This document shows, piece by piece, positions 1 through 6,765 of a stretch of DNA of 23,751 bases. The stretch is taken from contig CAXTCL010000030.1 in the NCBI GenBank assembly GCA_964242035.1, forward strand, positions 1 to 23,751, given 5' to 3'. The position numbers and the translations under genes were made by a program. The notes below the pieces were generated by a model. The model was not told the DNA's origin, ran no database searches, and saw only the letters and a program-made list of their open reading frames with translations. The number at the start of each line of letters is the position of its first letter. The first letter of the stretch is position 1. This DNA comes from BOG-908 sp964242035 (GTDB lineage: Bacteria > Pseudomonadota > Alphaproteobacteria > Acetobacterales > Acetobacteraceae).

Positions 1-27
1 GAAGATCAGGATGAGCGTGGTTATCAT
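1..27 (-). CDS. 5' end of an unidentified gene, cut by the window edge
   Basis: On the minus strand an ATG at position 27 opens a frame reading MITTLILIF before the sequence ends. It is preceded by a strong Shine-Dalgarno sequence, GAAGGAG (plus positions 33-39), with 5 bases of spacing. Nine codons are too few to name a product. The hydrophobic start could be the first beta strand of a nucleotide-sugar enzyme or the beginning of a membrane segment. It reads in the same direction as the sugar kinase at 387-1463 but is separated from it by about 360 bases, so it may be its own transcription unit. Confidence 0.5.
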
Positions 28-32
28 GCAAA

Positions 33-39
33 CTCCTTC
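33..39 (-). promoter_or_regulatory. Shine-Dalgarno site of the left-edge gene
   Basis: GAAGGAG on the minus strand lies 5 bases before the ATG at 27. It is the main reason to believe that a gene starts at the window edge. Confidence 0.5.
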
Positions 40-288
40 AGCGGGGACCTCAAGAGCTGCTTGGCCAGGACGGTCGATCACAGCTTCACTCTCGAACAGT
101 CTTCAACGGCAAATCACGTCAGAGTTGTATACTTTATCGTAACGTTCACCTCGGCAAGTCTCAAAATTGGAGAGCGCAGTTAGCTGCTTTCTGTGGCAGC
201 GAGAGCAGGGCTTCTGCCAACGTCCTCTGCGCAGCAATGCATCGGGTATCACAGGACAAAAGGAGGGCTCGGGACCACCGTCGGGATC

Positions 289-333
289 AAAAGTTTTTTG
301 CTTCCTTTTTCAAAAAAGAAGGCCTTGCTTGCC
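289..333. repeat. Intergenic inverted-repeat element, copy 1 (solo right arm)
   Basis: It begins AAAAGTTTTTTGCTTC, continues through a T-run/A-run hairpin to GAAGGCCTTGCTTGCC, and matches the right arm of the complete copies. The hairpin has one mismatch (CTTCC against GAAG). No clear left arm is found upstream. It lies 53 bases past the kinase stop codon. Confidence 0.85.
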
Positions 334-386
334 TTCGCAAACCTCCGTCCCCACACGGCTTCGTAAGCAGACAGGCGTGTGCCCGC

Positions 387-1463
387 TCAGCGCCGTCCGC
401 TCAAGGTCCAGGTCTCGCTGCCACGGTCGGTAAATTTCACCGGGGTCGCCAGCGCGCCCTGTTCGGTCAGCGCACTGATCAGCCGGAAGCGCCGCTCGGT
501 CGGCACCACGATCATCATGAAGCCGCCGCCGCCCGCGCCTGAGACTTTTGCCGCGATGGCCCCCGCATCCCGTGCCATGCGCTCCAGTTCCTCGATACGC
601 GCAGTGCTGATACCTGGCGCGGTGCGCTTCTTGGCGATCCAGCTGCGTTCCAGCGTGGCCGCCACGCCGTCGATGTCGCCAAGCAGGATGGCGCTTTTCA
701 TGTCGAACGCGTCCTGGCGGAGCTGGTGCATCGCCTCCATCACCTGGGTGCTGTCGGTGGTGACGCCGCTGGTCTGCTGCCGGATGATGGTGTCGGACTC
801 GCGCGACTGGCCGGTGAAGCACACGGCCAGCGAGCTTTCGAGTTCCAGCACCACGCCTTCGGAGAAGCGCAGCGGGTTCACGATCACCTCGCCTTCGCGC
901 AGGAACTCCATGAAGTTGATGCCGCCGAACGCGGCGGAATACTGGTCCTGCCGGCCGCCGGCCAGGTTGAGGTCCACACGCTCGATCTCATAGGCCAAAT
1001 GCGCCACGTCGTAGCGGGTGAGTGGAAGGTCGAGATAGGTGCGGTAGGCTTCGATCAGCGCCACGACGAGGGCGGAGGAGGAGCCAAGACCCGATCCCAT
1101 CGGGGCATCGACGGCGGTGGTGACGCTGATGGAAAGCGGCTCGCCGCCGTGGAAGTCGCGCACCATGCGCTCGTAGACCCCGCGATGGAGCAGCAGGGTG
1201 CTTGCGGGCAGCACGCCGGCGCCGTCATGCAGTTCCTCGCGGCCGAGGTCGCAGGCTTCGAAAGCGATACGGCCGTCGTCGCGGCCGCGTATGAAGGCGT
1301 AGGCGTAACGGTCTATGGTGGCGTTCAGCACCGCGCCGCCATGGTGGCTGGAATAACTGAGCAGGTCCGTGCCGCCGCCGGCCAAGCCGAGGCGCAGCGG
1401 AGCGCGGGCACGGACCACGGCGCGGCGGCGGTATGTCAGGCGCGAGGTCTTGGGCGAGTCCAT
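387..1463 (-). CDS. hddA: GHMP-family sugar kinase, D-glycero-D-manno-heptose 7-phosphate kinase type
   Basis: The 358-residue protein has all three GHMP kinase motifs: the N-terminal APLRLGLAGGGTDL (about 21-34), the phosphate loop MGSGLGSSSA (122-131) and the C-terminal SGAGGGGF (308-315). The AGGGTDL signature is typical of HddA-type heptose 7-phosphate kinases, which make heptose 1,7-bisphosphate for GDP-heptose synthesis. I chose the ATG at 1463, with a weak upstream AGGA; the longer frame from 1514 starts inside a repeat arm. It is divergent from the HddC-like nucleotidyltransferase at 1720, which would act later in the same route. Sugar specificity cannot be proved from sequence: fucose-type or related GHMP kinases share this fold. 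The GHMP kinase call is near certain and the heptose call moderately so. Confidence 0.85.
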   Translation of the reverse strand: MDSPKTSRLTYRRRAVVRARAPLRLGLAGGGTDLLSYSSHHGGAVLNATIDRYAYAFIRGRDDGRIAFEACDLGREELHDGAGVLPASTLLLHRGVYERMVRDFHGGEPLSISVTTAVDAPMGSGLGSSSALVVALIEAYRTYLDLPLTRYDVAHLAYEIERVDLNLAGGRQDQYSAAFGGINFMEFLREGEVIVNPLRFSEGVVLELESSLAVCFTGQSRESDTIIRQQTSGVTTDSTQVMEAMHQLRQDAFDMKSAILLGDIDGVAATLERSWIAKKRTAPGISTARIEELERMARDAGAIAAKVSGAGGGGFMMIVVPTERRFRLISALTEQGALATPVKFTDRGSETWTLSGRR

Positions 1464-1486
1464 TCGTGTTCGGTCCTGGCGGGGAG

Positions 1487-1643
1487 AAAGCAAGGCAACG
1501 CCTTCTTTTTGCAAAAAGAAGCAAAAACTTCTGTCCTGCGCTGTTCAGCCGCCTTGGATTTTCTGGATGTACTGGCGCGTCTCACATGCGGGAGAGTAAA
1601 AGTTTTTTGGTCCTTTTTTTCAAAAAAGGACTGCTTGCCTCCC
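1487..1643. repeat. Intergenic inverted-repeat element, copy 2 (complete)
   Basis: The left arm (1487-1530) holds a perfect 20-bp palindrome, CTTCTTTTTGCAAAAAGAAG, at 1502-1521. The right arm (1597-1643) has the alternative stem GTCC...GGAC at 1610-1631. It fills the divergent gap between the kinase and the nucleotidyltransferase, starting 24 bases from the kinase ATG. Any promoters for the two genes must lie in or beside it. Confidence 0.9.
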
Positions 1644-1719
1644 TTGGGCAGTTTCAACCTTGTTTGCCATAAGGCACACGAGCGTACATGGAAAGCGACG
1701 TCTCCACGGTTCCGCAACG

Positions 1720-2892
1720 ATGAGCGCGCCCCCGGCCACCATCCGTCAATGTGCCATCCTGGCCGGCGGGCTGGCGACGCGGCTGGGCGACATCGCCGCC
1801 GAGACGCCGAAGCCGGTGCTGGAGGTGGGGGGGCGGCCGTTCATCGCCTGGCTGATGCGCGAGATGCTGCGCTTTGGCGTTGATGACTTCATCATCCTGA
1901 CCGGACACCTGCCGCGCGCGGTGGAGCGCGCGGTGCTGCGCGCCGCCGACGCGCTGCCCAGGCCTGTGCGCGTGCGCTTCTCCGAGGAGCCTGAGCGGGC
2001 AGGCACCGGCGGCGCGCTGTTCCACGCGGCGCCGCTGCTGGCTGGGCGTTTCCTGATGTGCAACGGTGATTCGCTGTTCGACTGCAACGTCGCGGCATTG
2101 CTCGCGGGCTTTGCCGCCGATGGTGACGACGTGCTGGCGCGCATGGTGGTGCGCGAGATCCCCGACGCGTCCCGCTACGGCACGGTGACACTGGACGGCG
2201 CGCGGGTGACCGCGTTCCGGGAGCGGCCGGAGACGGCGCAGGCAGCCCCTGGTCTGATCAACGCCGGCATCTACGCGATGGACCGTCGCGTGCTGGGCAG
2301 GCTTTCCGCCGATTGCTCGCTGGAGCGGGACCTGCTGGCGCCGCTCGCGTCGGACGGCGCGTTGCGAGCGGTGCGACAGGACGGCTGGTTCGTCGACATC
2401 GGTATTCCGAACGATCTGGCGCGTGCGCGGCGCGAGCTGGCCGGGTGCATGGACCGGCCGGCGCTGTTCCTGGTCGGCGACGGGGTGCTGACCCAGGCGC
2501 GCGACGGGGCAGCCGGTCAGGACGGACGGGCGTGGGTGGACGGCGCGCGCGCTGCCGTGGCGGCCACCACGGCGCGCGGCTGGCATGTGTTCACGGTAAC
2601 CGCCCAAGGCGGGCCGGCGCGTGGCGGTGGCGGGGACGCGGAGGCGGCGCGGCAGTTCTGGCTGACGGACGCGTTACGGCGGGCTGGCGGCACGCTGGAC
2701 GATTGGCGGTCAACCACCTGTGGTGAAGCGGCAGTGGGTATAATGGCCGACCTCCTGGGAGTTTGGGAGTTGGATCCGCAGCGCTGCGTCATGGTGGGGA
2801 AGGCTCAGGCGGATGTTCCGGCAGGGATGCGCAGCTTGGTGTTTCCTGGGGGGGATCTGCTGGCGTTCCTGACAAATGCCGGCATCTTCTGA
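1720..2892 (+). CDS. hddC: HddC-type sugar-1-phosphate nucleotidyltransferase fused to an inactive GmhB-like HAD domain
   Basis: The first about 240 of 390 residues form a nucleotidyltransferase with AILAGGLATRLG (12-23), the PKP lysine motif, GTGGAL and the metal-binding NGD (115-117), as in HddC enzymes that load heptose 1-phosphate with GMP. From about residue 246 the protein aligns by eye with GmhB-type HAD-IIIA phosphatases, including FLVGDGVL (250-257) and a terminal FPGGDLLAFL. The catalytic positions are lost: motif I FLDRDGV reads FLVGDGV, VTNQSG reads VTAQGG, the zinc loop and RKP lysine are absent, and motif IV GDxxSD reads GKAQAD. The tail is therefore a pseudo-phosphatase. I took the ATG at 1720; the in-frame ATG at 1660 lies just past the repeat and has no better ribosome site. 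Mannose-1-phosphate is an alternative substrate. Confidence 0.85.
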   Translation: MSAPPATIRQCAILAGGLATRLGDIAAETPKPVLEVGGRPFIAWLMREMLRFGVDDFIILTGHLPRAVERAVLRAADALPRPVRVRFSEEPERAGTGGALFHAAPLLAGRFLMCNGDSLFDCNVAALLAGFAADGDDVLARMVVREIPDASRYGTVTLDGARVTAFRERPETAQAAPGLINAGIYAMDRRVLGRLSADCSLERDLLAPLASDGALRAVRQDGWFVDIGIPNDLARARRELAGCMDRPALFLVGDGVLTQARDGAAGQDGRAWVDGARAAVAATTARGWHVFTVTAQGGPARGGGGDAEAARQFWLTDALRRAGGTLDDWRSTTCGEAAVGIMADLLGVWELDPQRCVMVGKAQADVPAGMRSLVFPGGDLLAFLTNAGIF

Positions 2893-3041
2893 AGGCGTCC
2901 AGGTTGGATGCAAAACCTTTTCTGGAGACGCCTGTAGCCCGGGTGGGCTTGCGTCTGTGCTACTTACCTGGCGCCCGCTCTGGTCCGGCCAGAAGCCTTA
3001 TCGTCCTTTTCTTCAAACGGACGCCTTAACTGCCTTGGCAA
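2891..3041. repeat. Intergenic inverted-repeat element, copy 3 (decayed)
   Basis: This convergent gap carries an eroded copy. The right part reads GTCCTTTTCTTCAAACGGAC, a damaged GTCC/GGAC hairpin, followed by GCCTTAACTGCCTTGG. The left part, GGCGTCC...GGATGCAAAACCTTTTC, matches the GTCC-type left arm. It touches the stop of the nucleotidyltransferase and ends 4 bases from the stop of the reductase. Confidence 0.6.
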
Positions 3042-3045
3042 CGCC

Positions 3046-3969
3046 TCAACCGCCGCCGCGAACGATGCCGCGCCAGTCGTCCAGAACCTCGGCAAGGCTC
3101 TCCCGCCACGGAATCTGCGCAGTCCAGCCGAGCAACCGCTCGGCGGCTGCGCAATCGCCCGACGCCGCCGCTATGTCGGAGGCGCGCAGGCGGTCGGTAT
3201 CCGTCTCGACCTCGACGGCAGACTCGGACAACTCGATCAGGTCGTCCAGGATCGACCGGATGGAACGTGCCCGGCCGGACGCGATGTTGAGGATCACGCC
3301 GCCTGGTAGGGCGTCCGCATGGAGCAAGCAAAGCGCGTAGGCGCGGCACACGTCGCGCACGTCCAGGAAATCGCGCGTCGGGTCCAGGGCGCCGACCCGC
3401 ACGGTCTTCTGCAACCCGGCTTCGACGCGTGCGACCTGGCGGGCAAAGCTGGGCAACACGAAGGCGGCGGACTGGCCACGGCCGGTATGGTTGAACGGCC
3501 GCACGCGTATGATGCGCAGCGCGGCTGCCGGCATGGCGCCGAGTGCGAGGTCGGCAGCGGCCTTGGTGGCACCATACGTGTTGATCGGGTTCAGCGGTGC
3601 GGCCTCGTCCAGGCACGGCCCATGCGAGGCGAAGCTGCGTCCGTAGGCATCTGCCGAAGAGGCGTGGACCAGCGTGGCGCCGGGCGAGAGTTCGGCCAGC
3701 ACGCGTGCCAGGATCAGGGTGCCGTGCAGGTTAACGCGCCACGCCGCATCGGGGTCGGACTGCGCCGCGGTGGGTGCTGCGATCGCGGCCAAATGGACGC
3801 AGGCATCGGGTCGGGCGTGGCGCACGGCGTCGCGCACCGAAGCCTCGTCCGTGATGTCAAAGTCAGGGCTCAGGCGTTCCGCGTCAGGCAGCATGGCTGC
3901 CAGTGCCGGCGCCAAGTGCCGTCCTACGAAGCCGCGGGCGCCGGTGATCAGGATGCGGCAGGGCGGCAT
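3046..3969 (-). CDS. NAD(P)-dependent nucleotide-sugar reductase/epimerase, RMD-like
   Basis: The 307-residue extended short-chain dehydrogenase has a GARGFVG nucleotide-binding loop (10-16), the active-site serine strand SSADAYG (104-110), the catalytic YGATK (132-136) and RPFNHTGRGQ (157-166). The last motif is typical of GDP-4-keto-6-deoxy-D-mannose reductases and relatives. It starts 9 bases after the stop of the dehydratase gene, so the two are co-transcribed. The order fits a 4,6-dehydratase making a 4-keto-6-deoxy intermediate that this enzyme reduces. Depending on the input sugar, the product would be GDP-D-rhamnose or a GDP-6-deoxyheptose; a GDP-4-keto epimerase/reductase is also possible. 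The family is clear, the exact product is not. Confidence 0.85.
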   Translation of the reverse strand: MPPCRILITGARGFVGRHLAPALAAMLPDAERLSPDFDITDEASVRDAVRHARPDACVHLAAIAAPTAAQSDPDAAWRVNLHGTLILARVLAELSPGATLVHASSADAYGRSFASHGPCLDEAAPLNPINTYGATKAAADLALGAMPAAALRIIRVRPFNHTGRGQSAAFVLPSFARQVARVEAGLQKTVRVGALDPTRDFLDVRDVCRAYALCLLHADALPGGVILNIASGRARSIRSILDDLIELSESAVEVETDTDRLRASDIAAASGDCAAAERLLGWTAQIPWRESLAEVLDDWRGIVRGGG

Positions 3970-3978
3970 CGCGCGGCG

Positions 3979-4962
3979 CTAAGCCGCCATGCGGCTACGA
4001 TGGCGGGCGAGGTCGGCTTCCACCATCTCGGCCACCATGTCCTCTAGCGTGGTGGTGGGCGTCCAGCCGAGCACACGCGTGGCCTTGGCGGCGTTGCCAA
4101 GCAGCACGTTGACCTCGGCCGGGCGGACGAGGGCGTGGTCAAGCACCACGTGCTCCTCCCAGTCCAGCCCGGCATATCCGAAAGCGATCTGGCACAGCAC
4201 CCGTATCGACGTGGTTCGCCCGGTCGCAATCACGTAGTCGTCCGCCACCTCCTGCTGCAGCATGGCGTGCATGGCGCGCACGTAGTCCCTGGCATGGCCC
4301 CAGTCCCGCGTGGCGTCCAAATTGCCCAGCCGGAGCTGTCGCGCCAGGCCGAGCTTTATCCGCGCTACCCCGTCCGTCACCTTTCGGGTGACGAACTCGA
4401 TGCCGCGCAGCGGGCCTTCGTGGTTGAACAGGATGCCGCTGCTGGCATGCAGGCCGAAGCTTTCGCGGTAGTTGATCGTCATCCAGTGCGCATACAGCTT
4501 GGCCGCGGCGTATGGGCTGCGCGGGTAGAAGGGCGTGCTCTCGTCCTGCACCGGCGTGGTGGCCAGGCCGAACATCTCGCTGGAGGAGGCCTGGTAGAAC
4601 CGCGCCAAGGGATGCATCAGGCGCACCGCCTCGAGCATGTTGGCCGCCCCCAGACCGGTCACGTTGCCGGTGAGCAGGGGCTGCTGCCAGGACGTGGCGA
4701 CAAAGCTCTGGGCCGCCAGGTTATACACCTCGTCGGGTTTGGCCGCCTGCACCACGCGCAGCAGGCTGGACAGGTCGGTGAGGTTGGCATCCACCAGTTC
4801 GACGGCATCTAGGACGCCCAGCCAGCGCAGGCGCTCCCCGATCACGTCCGAACTGGCCGACCGGCGCATCATCCCCACCACGCGGTAGCCCTGCTGGAGA
4901 AGATGTTGGGTGAGGTAGGCCCCATCCTGGCCGGTAACCCCTGTGATGAGAGCTGTCGGCAT
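3979..4962 (-). CDS. GDP-mannose 4,6-dehydratase family protein (GMD/DmhA-like)
   Basis: The 327-residue protein begins with ITGVTGQDGAYL (6-17), the hallmark of GDP-mannose 4,6-dehydratases. It has SSSEMFG (126-132), the catalytic YAAAK (151-155), NHEGPLRGIEFVTRKVTDGV (180-199) and LGNLDATRDWGHARDYV. Canonical GMD usually has SPRRG where this has GPLRG, and AEVD where this has AEVN, so it is a somewhat divergent member. The start is supported by AAGGA 5 bases before the ATG. With the HddA- and HddC-like neighbours it may act on GDP-D-glycero-D-manno-heptose, as DmhA does, rather than on GDP-mannose; that is inference from context. Confidence 0.9.
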   Translation of the reverse strand: MPTALITGVTGQDGAYLTQHLLQQGYRVVGMMRRSASSDVIGERLRWLGVLDAVELVDANLTDLSSLLRVVQAAKPDEVYNLAAQSFVATSWQQPLLTGNVTGLGAANMLEAVRLMHPLARFYQASSSEMFGLATTPVQDESTPFYPRSPYAAAKLYAHWMTINYRESFGLHASSGILFNHEGPLRGIEFVTRKVTDGVARIKLGLARQLRLGNLDATRDWGHARDYVRAMHAMLQQEVADDYVIATGRTTSIRVLCQIAFGYAGLDWEEHVVLDHALVRPAEVNVLLGNAAKATRVLGWTPTTTLEDMVAEMVEADLARHRSRMAA

Positions 4963-5043
4963 GGCATTCCTTGATTTCGGCGGCAGGCGGCGGCTCTAGC
5001 GGCGGTGCCCGGCTTTGTCCACTTGCGGCGGTCGGGCGAGCGG

Positions 5044-5201
5044 CAGAAAGCAAGGCCTTCCTTTTTGAAAAAGAAGCAAAAACTTTCGTTCCCCGCATTT
5101 GCAGCGTCCGGGTGCTCCCGAAGAAACACGCACGCTGCAAGTGCGGGGAAGTAAAAGTTTTTTGCTTCTTTTTTTCAAAAAAGAAGGCCTTGCTTGCTTT
5201 C
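5044..5201. repeat. Intergenic inverted-repeat element, copy 4 (complete, best-preserved core)
   Basis: The outer arms are near-perfect inverted repeats ending in GAAAGCAAGGCCTTC. Hairpins lie at 5057-5076 and 5165-5186. The inner palindrome pairs CCCCGCATTTGCAGCGT (5091-5107) with ACGCTGCAAGTGCGGGG (5132-5148) at 16 of 17 positions. It lies in the divergent gap between the dehydratase and the membrane protein, ending 28 bases from the latter's ATG. Confidence 0.95.
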
Positions 5202-5228
5202 GCTACGGTCAGTCTAAAGACCATTGGT

Positions 5229-6665
5229 ATGACAAGACTCAAAGCCGCGCCGCGCGGCCTGCTGGCGCCCTGTATAGTAGCGGCCGCGTTCCTGGCCTAC
5301 TGGCTGCTGGACCACGCACCGCGCTTCTATCTCGGCGACTCGACCGCCTATCTTTCAACCGGCATGTCCGGCTGGATCCCCCCAGACCGATCCTGGGCGT
5401 ACGGCTACGCCTCGCGCTGGGTGGTGGAGGCGGCCGGCAGGATCGACGCCCTGGCGGCGGTGCAGTGCCTGCTGCTGGGCTTCGCCTTCCTGGCCGTGCG
5501 CCGGCTGGTGCAGCCCGTGGGTGGGCGGGCGGCGCTGGTGTTCTGCGCCCTGGCGGCACTCGACCCGTTGCTGGAGGCCTACACGCGTTTCTGGCTGTCG
5601 GACGCGGTGGCGCTGGCGTTCTTCCTGTTGTTCCTCTGCGCGCTCGCCTGGTTCGTGGCGCCCAGGCCAGCGCGGCTGCTGCCTGGTCTCGCCGGCCTCA
5701 CGGTGATCGCGTTCCTCGCCTTCTGGGTCAGGCTGGCTTACGTGCCTGTCGCGTTCGCGACCTGCCTGGGGTGCGTGGCGCTGTCGTTCCGGTCCGGCAT
5801 ACAGATCGGCAGGCGGCGCGCGTTTGCCGCCTGTCTCGCCATCCCGCTCGCCGTGCTGGCCGTGGCCGGCTCCAACGCCGTCGTCAGCATGCCGCGTTTC
5901 CGCGGCACGCCGTTCCTGAACAAGATGTCCGGACTCTACGAGCTCGGCGTGTTCACCCCGGCGATACGGCTGGCCGACATCAATTCGGCCGGCATCGAGA
6001 TGTCTCCGGCCACGTTCGACGCCATGCAGCTCTGGCGATATGATAACCGGCCGGCCCAGGTCTGGTCCGACGACACGCGCTACCTGCGGGCCTATCTACA
6101 GAAGGCGTCCGGCTACAGCGACGTCTTCGATGCGCGCTTCCAGTCGTTATGCCACCGGATCGTCAGGATTGGCCTGGCCCACCATCCGCAAACGTTCGTG
6201 GCGTCCTACCTCTACGGGCTGGCGCTGTATCTGACGCCGAAATTCTACGTTCTGCATTTCGACGACGAGATGGGACTCAACAGGGACCTGCCGGCCTGGT
6301 CGGTCGATTTCCTACACTCTTTCAGCAGCTCGAACATCGGCCAGGCCGCGCCGCGCGCCCGCACGCCGCTTGTCGCTGTGCTGCGTGCCGTGGTGCCGGC
6401 CTATTTCCTGGTCATGATAGCCGGGTTCGCGTGCGCCATGGTGATCCTTTCCACCTCGCGACGATGGACGCGCGGCCAGCTTGTGCTGGCCCTTGGGCTG
6501 GTCTTCTCTCTCCTGGCGACGCCGATCTACAGCCACGGCATCAAGCCGCGCTACGTTCTTGCCGTGGTCACGCTGAGCTATGCGATGTTCGCCTGCATCG
6601 GCCAGCGGCGCGGTGCCGCGCCGACCGTCGCCGTCGCAGCCGACGGTTTCCCGGCGGCGGTCTGA
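5229..6665 (+). CDS. Polytopic membrane protein, GT-C glycosyltransferase-like
   Basis: The 478-residue protein has about nine hydrophobic segments: roughly 11-27, 74-92, 100-116, 123-144, 152-187 (probably two), 198-219, 381-408, 417-434 and 440-458. A large hydrophilic loop spans about 220-380. The first loop carries FYLGDSTAYLS with an acidic residue (Asp37) where GT-C enzymes place their catalytic acid. This layout suggests a lipid-linked-sugar-using glycosyltransferase of the envelope, but no family is recognised with certainty. I chose the ATG at 5229; the frame is open from 4971 only because it runs through repeat copy 4 and adds low-complexity KKK/FFF sequence. It is probably the first gene of the plus-strand polysaccharide operon. 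Confidence 0.75.
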   Translation: MTRLKAAPRGLLAPCIVAAAFLAYWLLDHAPRFYLGDSTAYLSTGMSGWIPPDRSWAYGYASRWVVEAAGRIDALAAVQCLLLGFAFLAVRRLVQPVGGRAALVFCALAALDPLLEAYTRFWLSDAVALAFFLLFLCALAWFVAPRPARLLPGLAGLTVIAFLAFWVRLAYVPVAFATCLGCVALSFRSGIQIGRRRAFAACLAIPLAVLAVAGSNAVVSMPRFRGTPFLNKMSGLYELGVFTPAIRLADINSAGIEMSPATFDAMQLWRYDNRPAQVWSDDTRYLRAYLQKASGYSDVFDARFQSLCHRIVRIGLAHHPQTFVASYLYGLALYLTPKFYVLHFDDEMGLNRDLPAWSVDFLHSFSSSNIGQAAPRARTPLVAVLRAVVPAYFLVMIAGFACAMVILSTSRRWTRGQLVLALGLVFSLLATPIYSHGIKPRYVLAVVTLSYAMFACIGQRRGAAPTVAVAADGFPAAV

Positions 6666-6765
6666 TCGCCAGGGCCGCAAGCCGGCACGTCGGCATTGTT
6701 GCCGTTCTGCCGCGGTCGTCCGCGCCTGTGTTGCATTTGGCCGTCCCCCAAGTGACAAAGAGCCG

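Larger units (their letters stand above)
28..386. other. Intergenic region with one solo repeat arm
   Basis: No convincing gene is seen here; the short frames on both strands lack start signals and family resemblance. The part from about 1 to 240 looks less GC-rich than the rest of the window. An A/T-rich patch at 124-145 contains a minus-strand TATACA (126-131) that could be a -10 box for the left-edge gene, but no well-spaced -35 box is visible. Positions 289-333 hold a solo arm of the window's intergenic element. Confidence 0.5.

Noticed and set aside
124..157. Minus-strand promoter for the left-edge gene
   Set aside because: TATACA (126-131) and TTGCCG (152-157) are 20 bases apart, too far for a normal sigma-70 promoter, so it is not listed as a feature.
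726..1883. Plus-strand open frame spanning the kinase, copy 2 and the start of the nucleotidyltransferase
   Set aside because: It crosses two genes with clear motifs in other frames and a repeat element; it is a high-GC shadow.
4971..5228. N-terminal extension of the GT-C-like membrane protein
   Set aside because: The stretch is encoded by repeat copy 4 and its flank, is low-complexity (KKK/FFF) and lacks a ribosome site; the ATG at 5229 directly precedes the first membrane segment.
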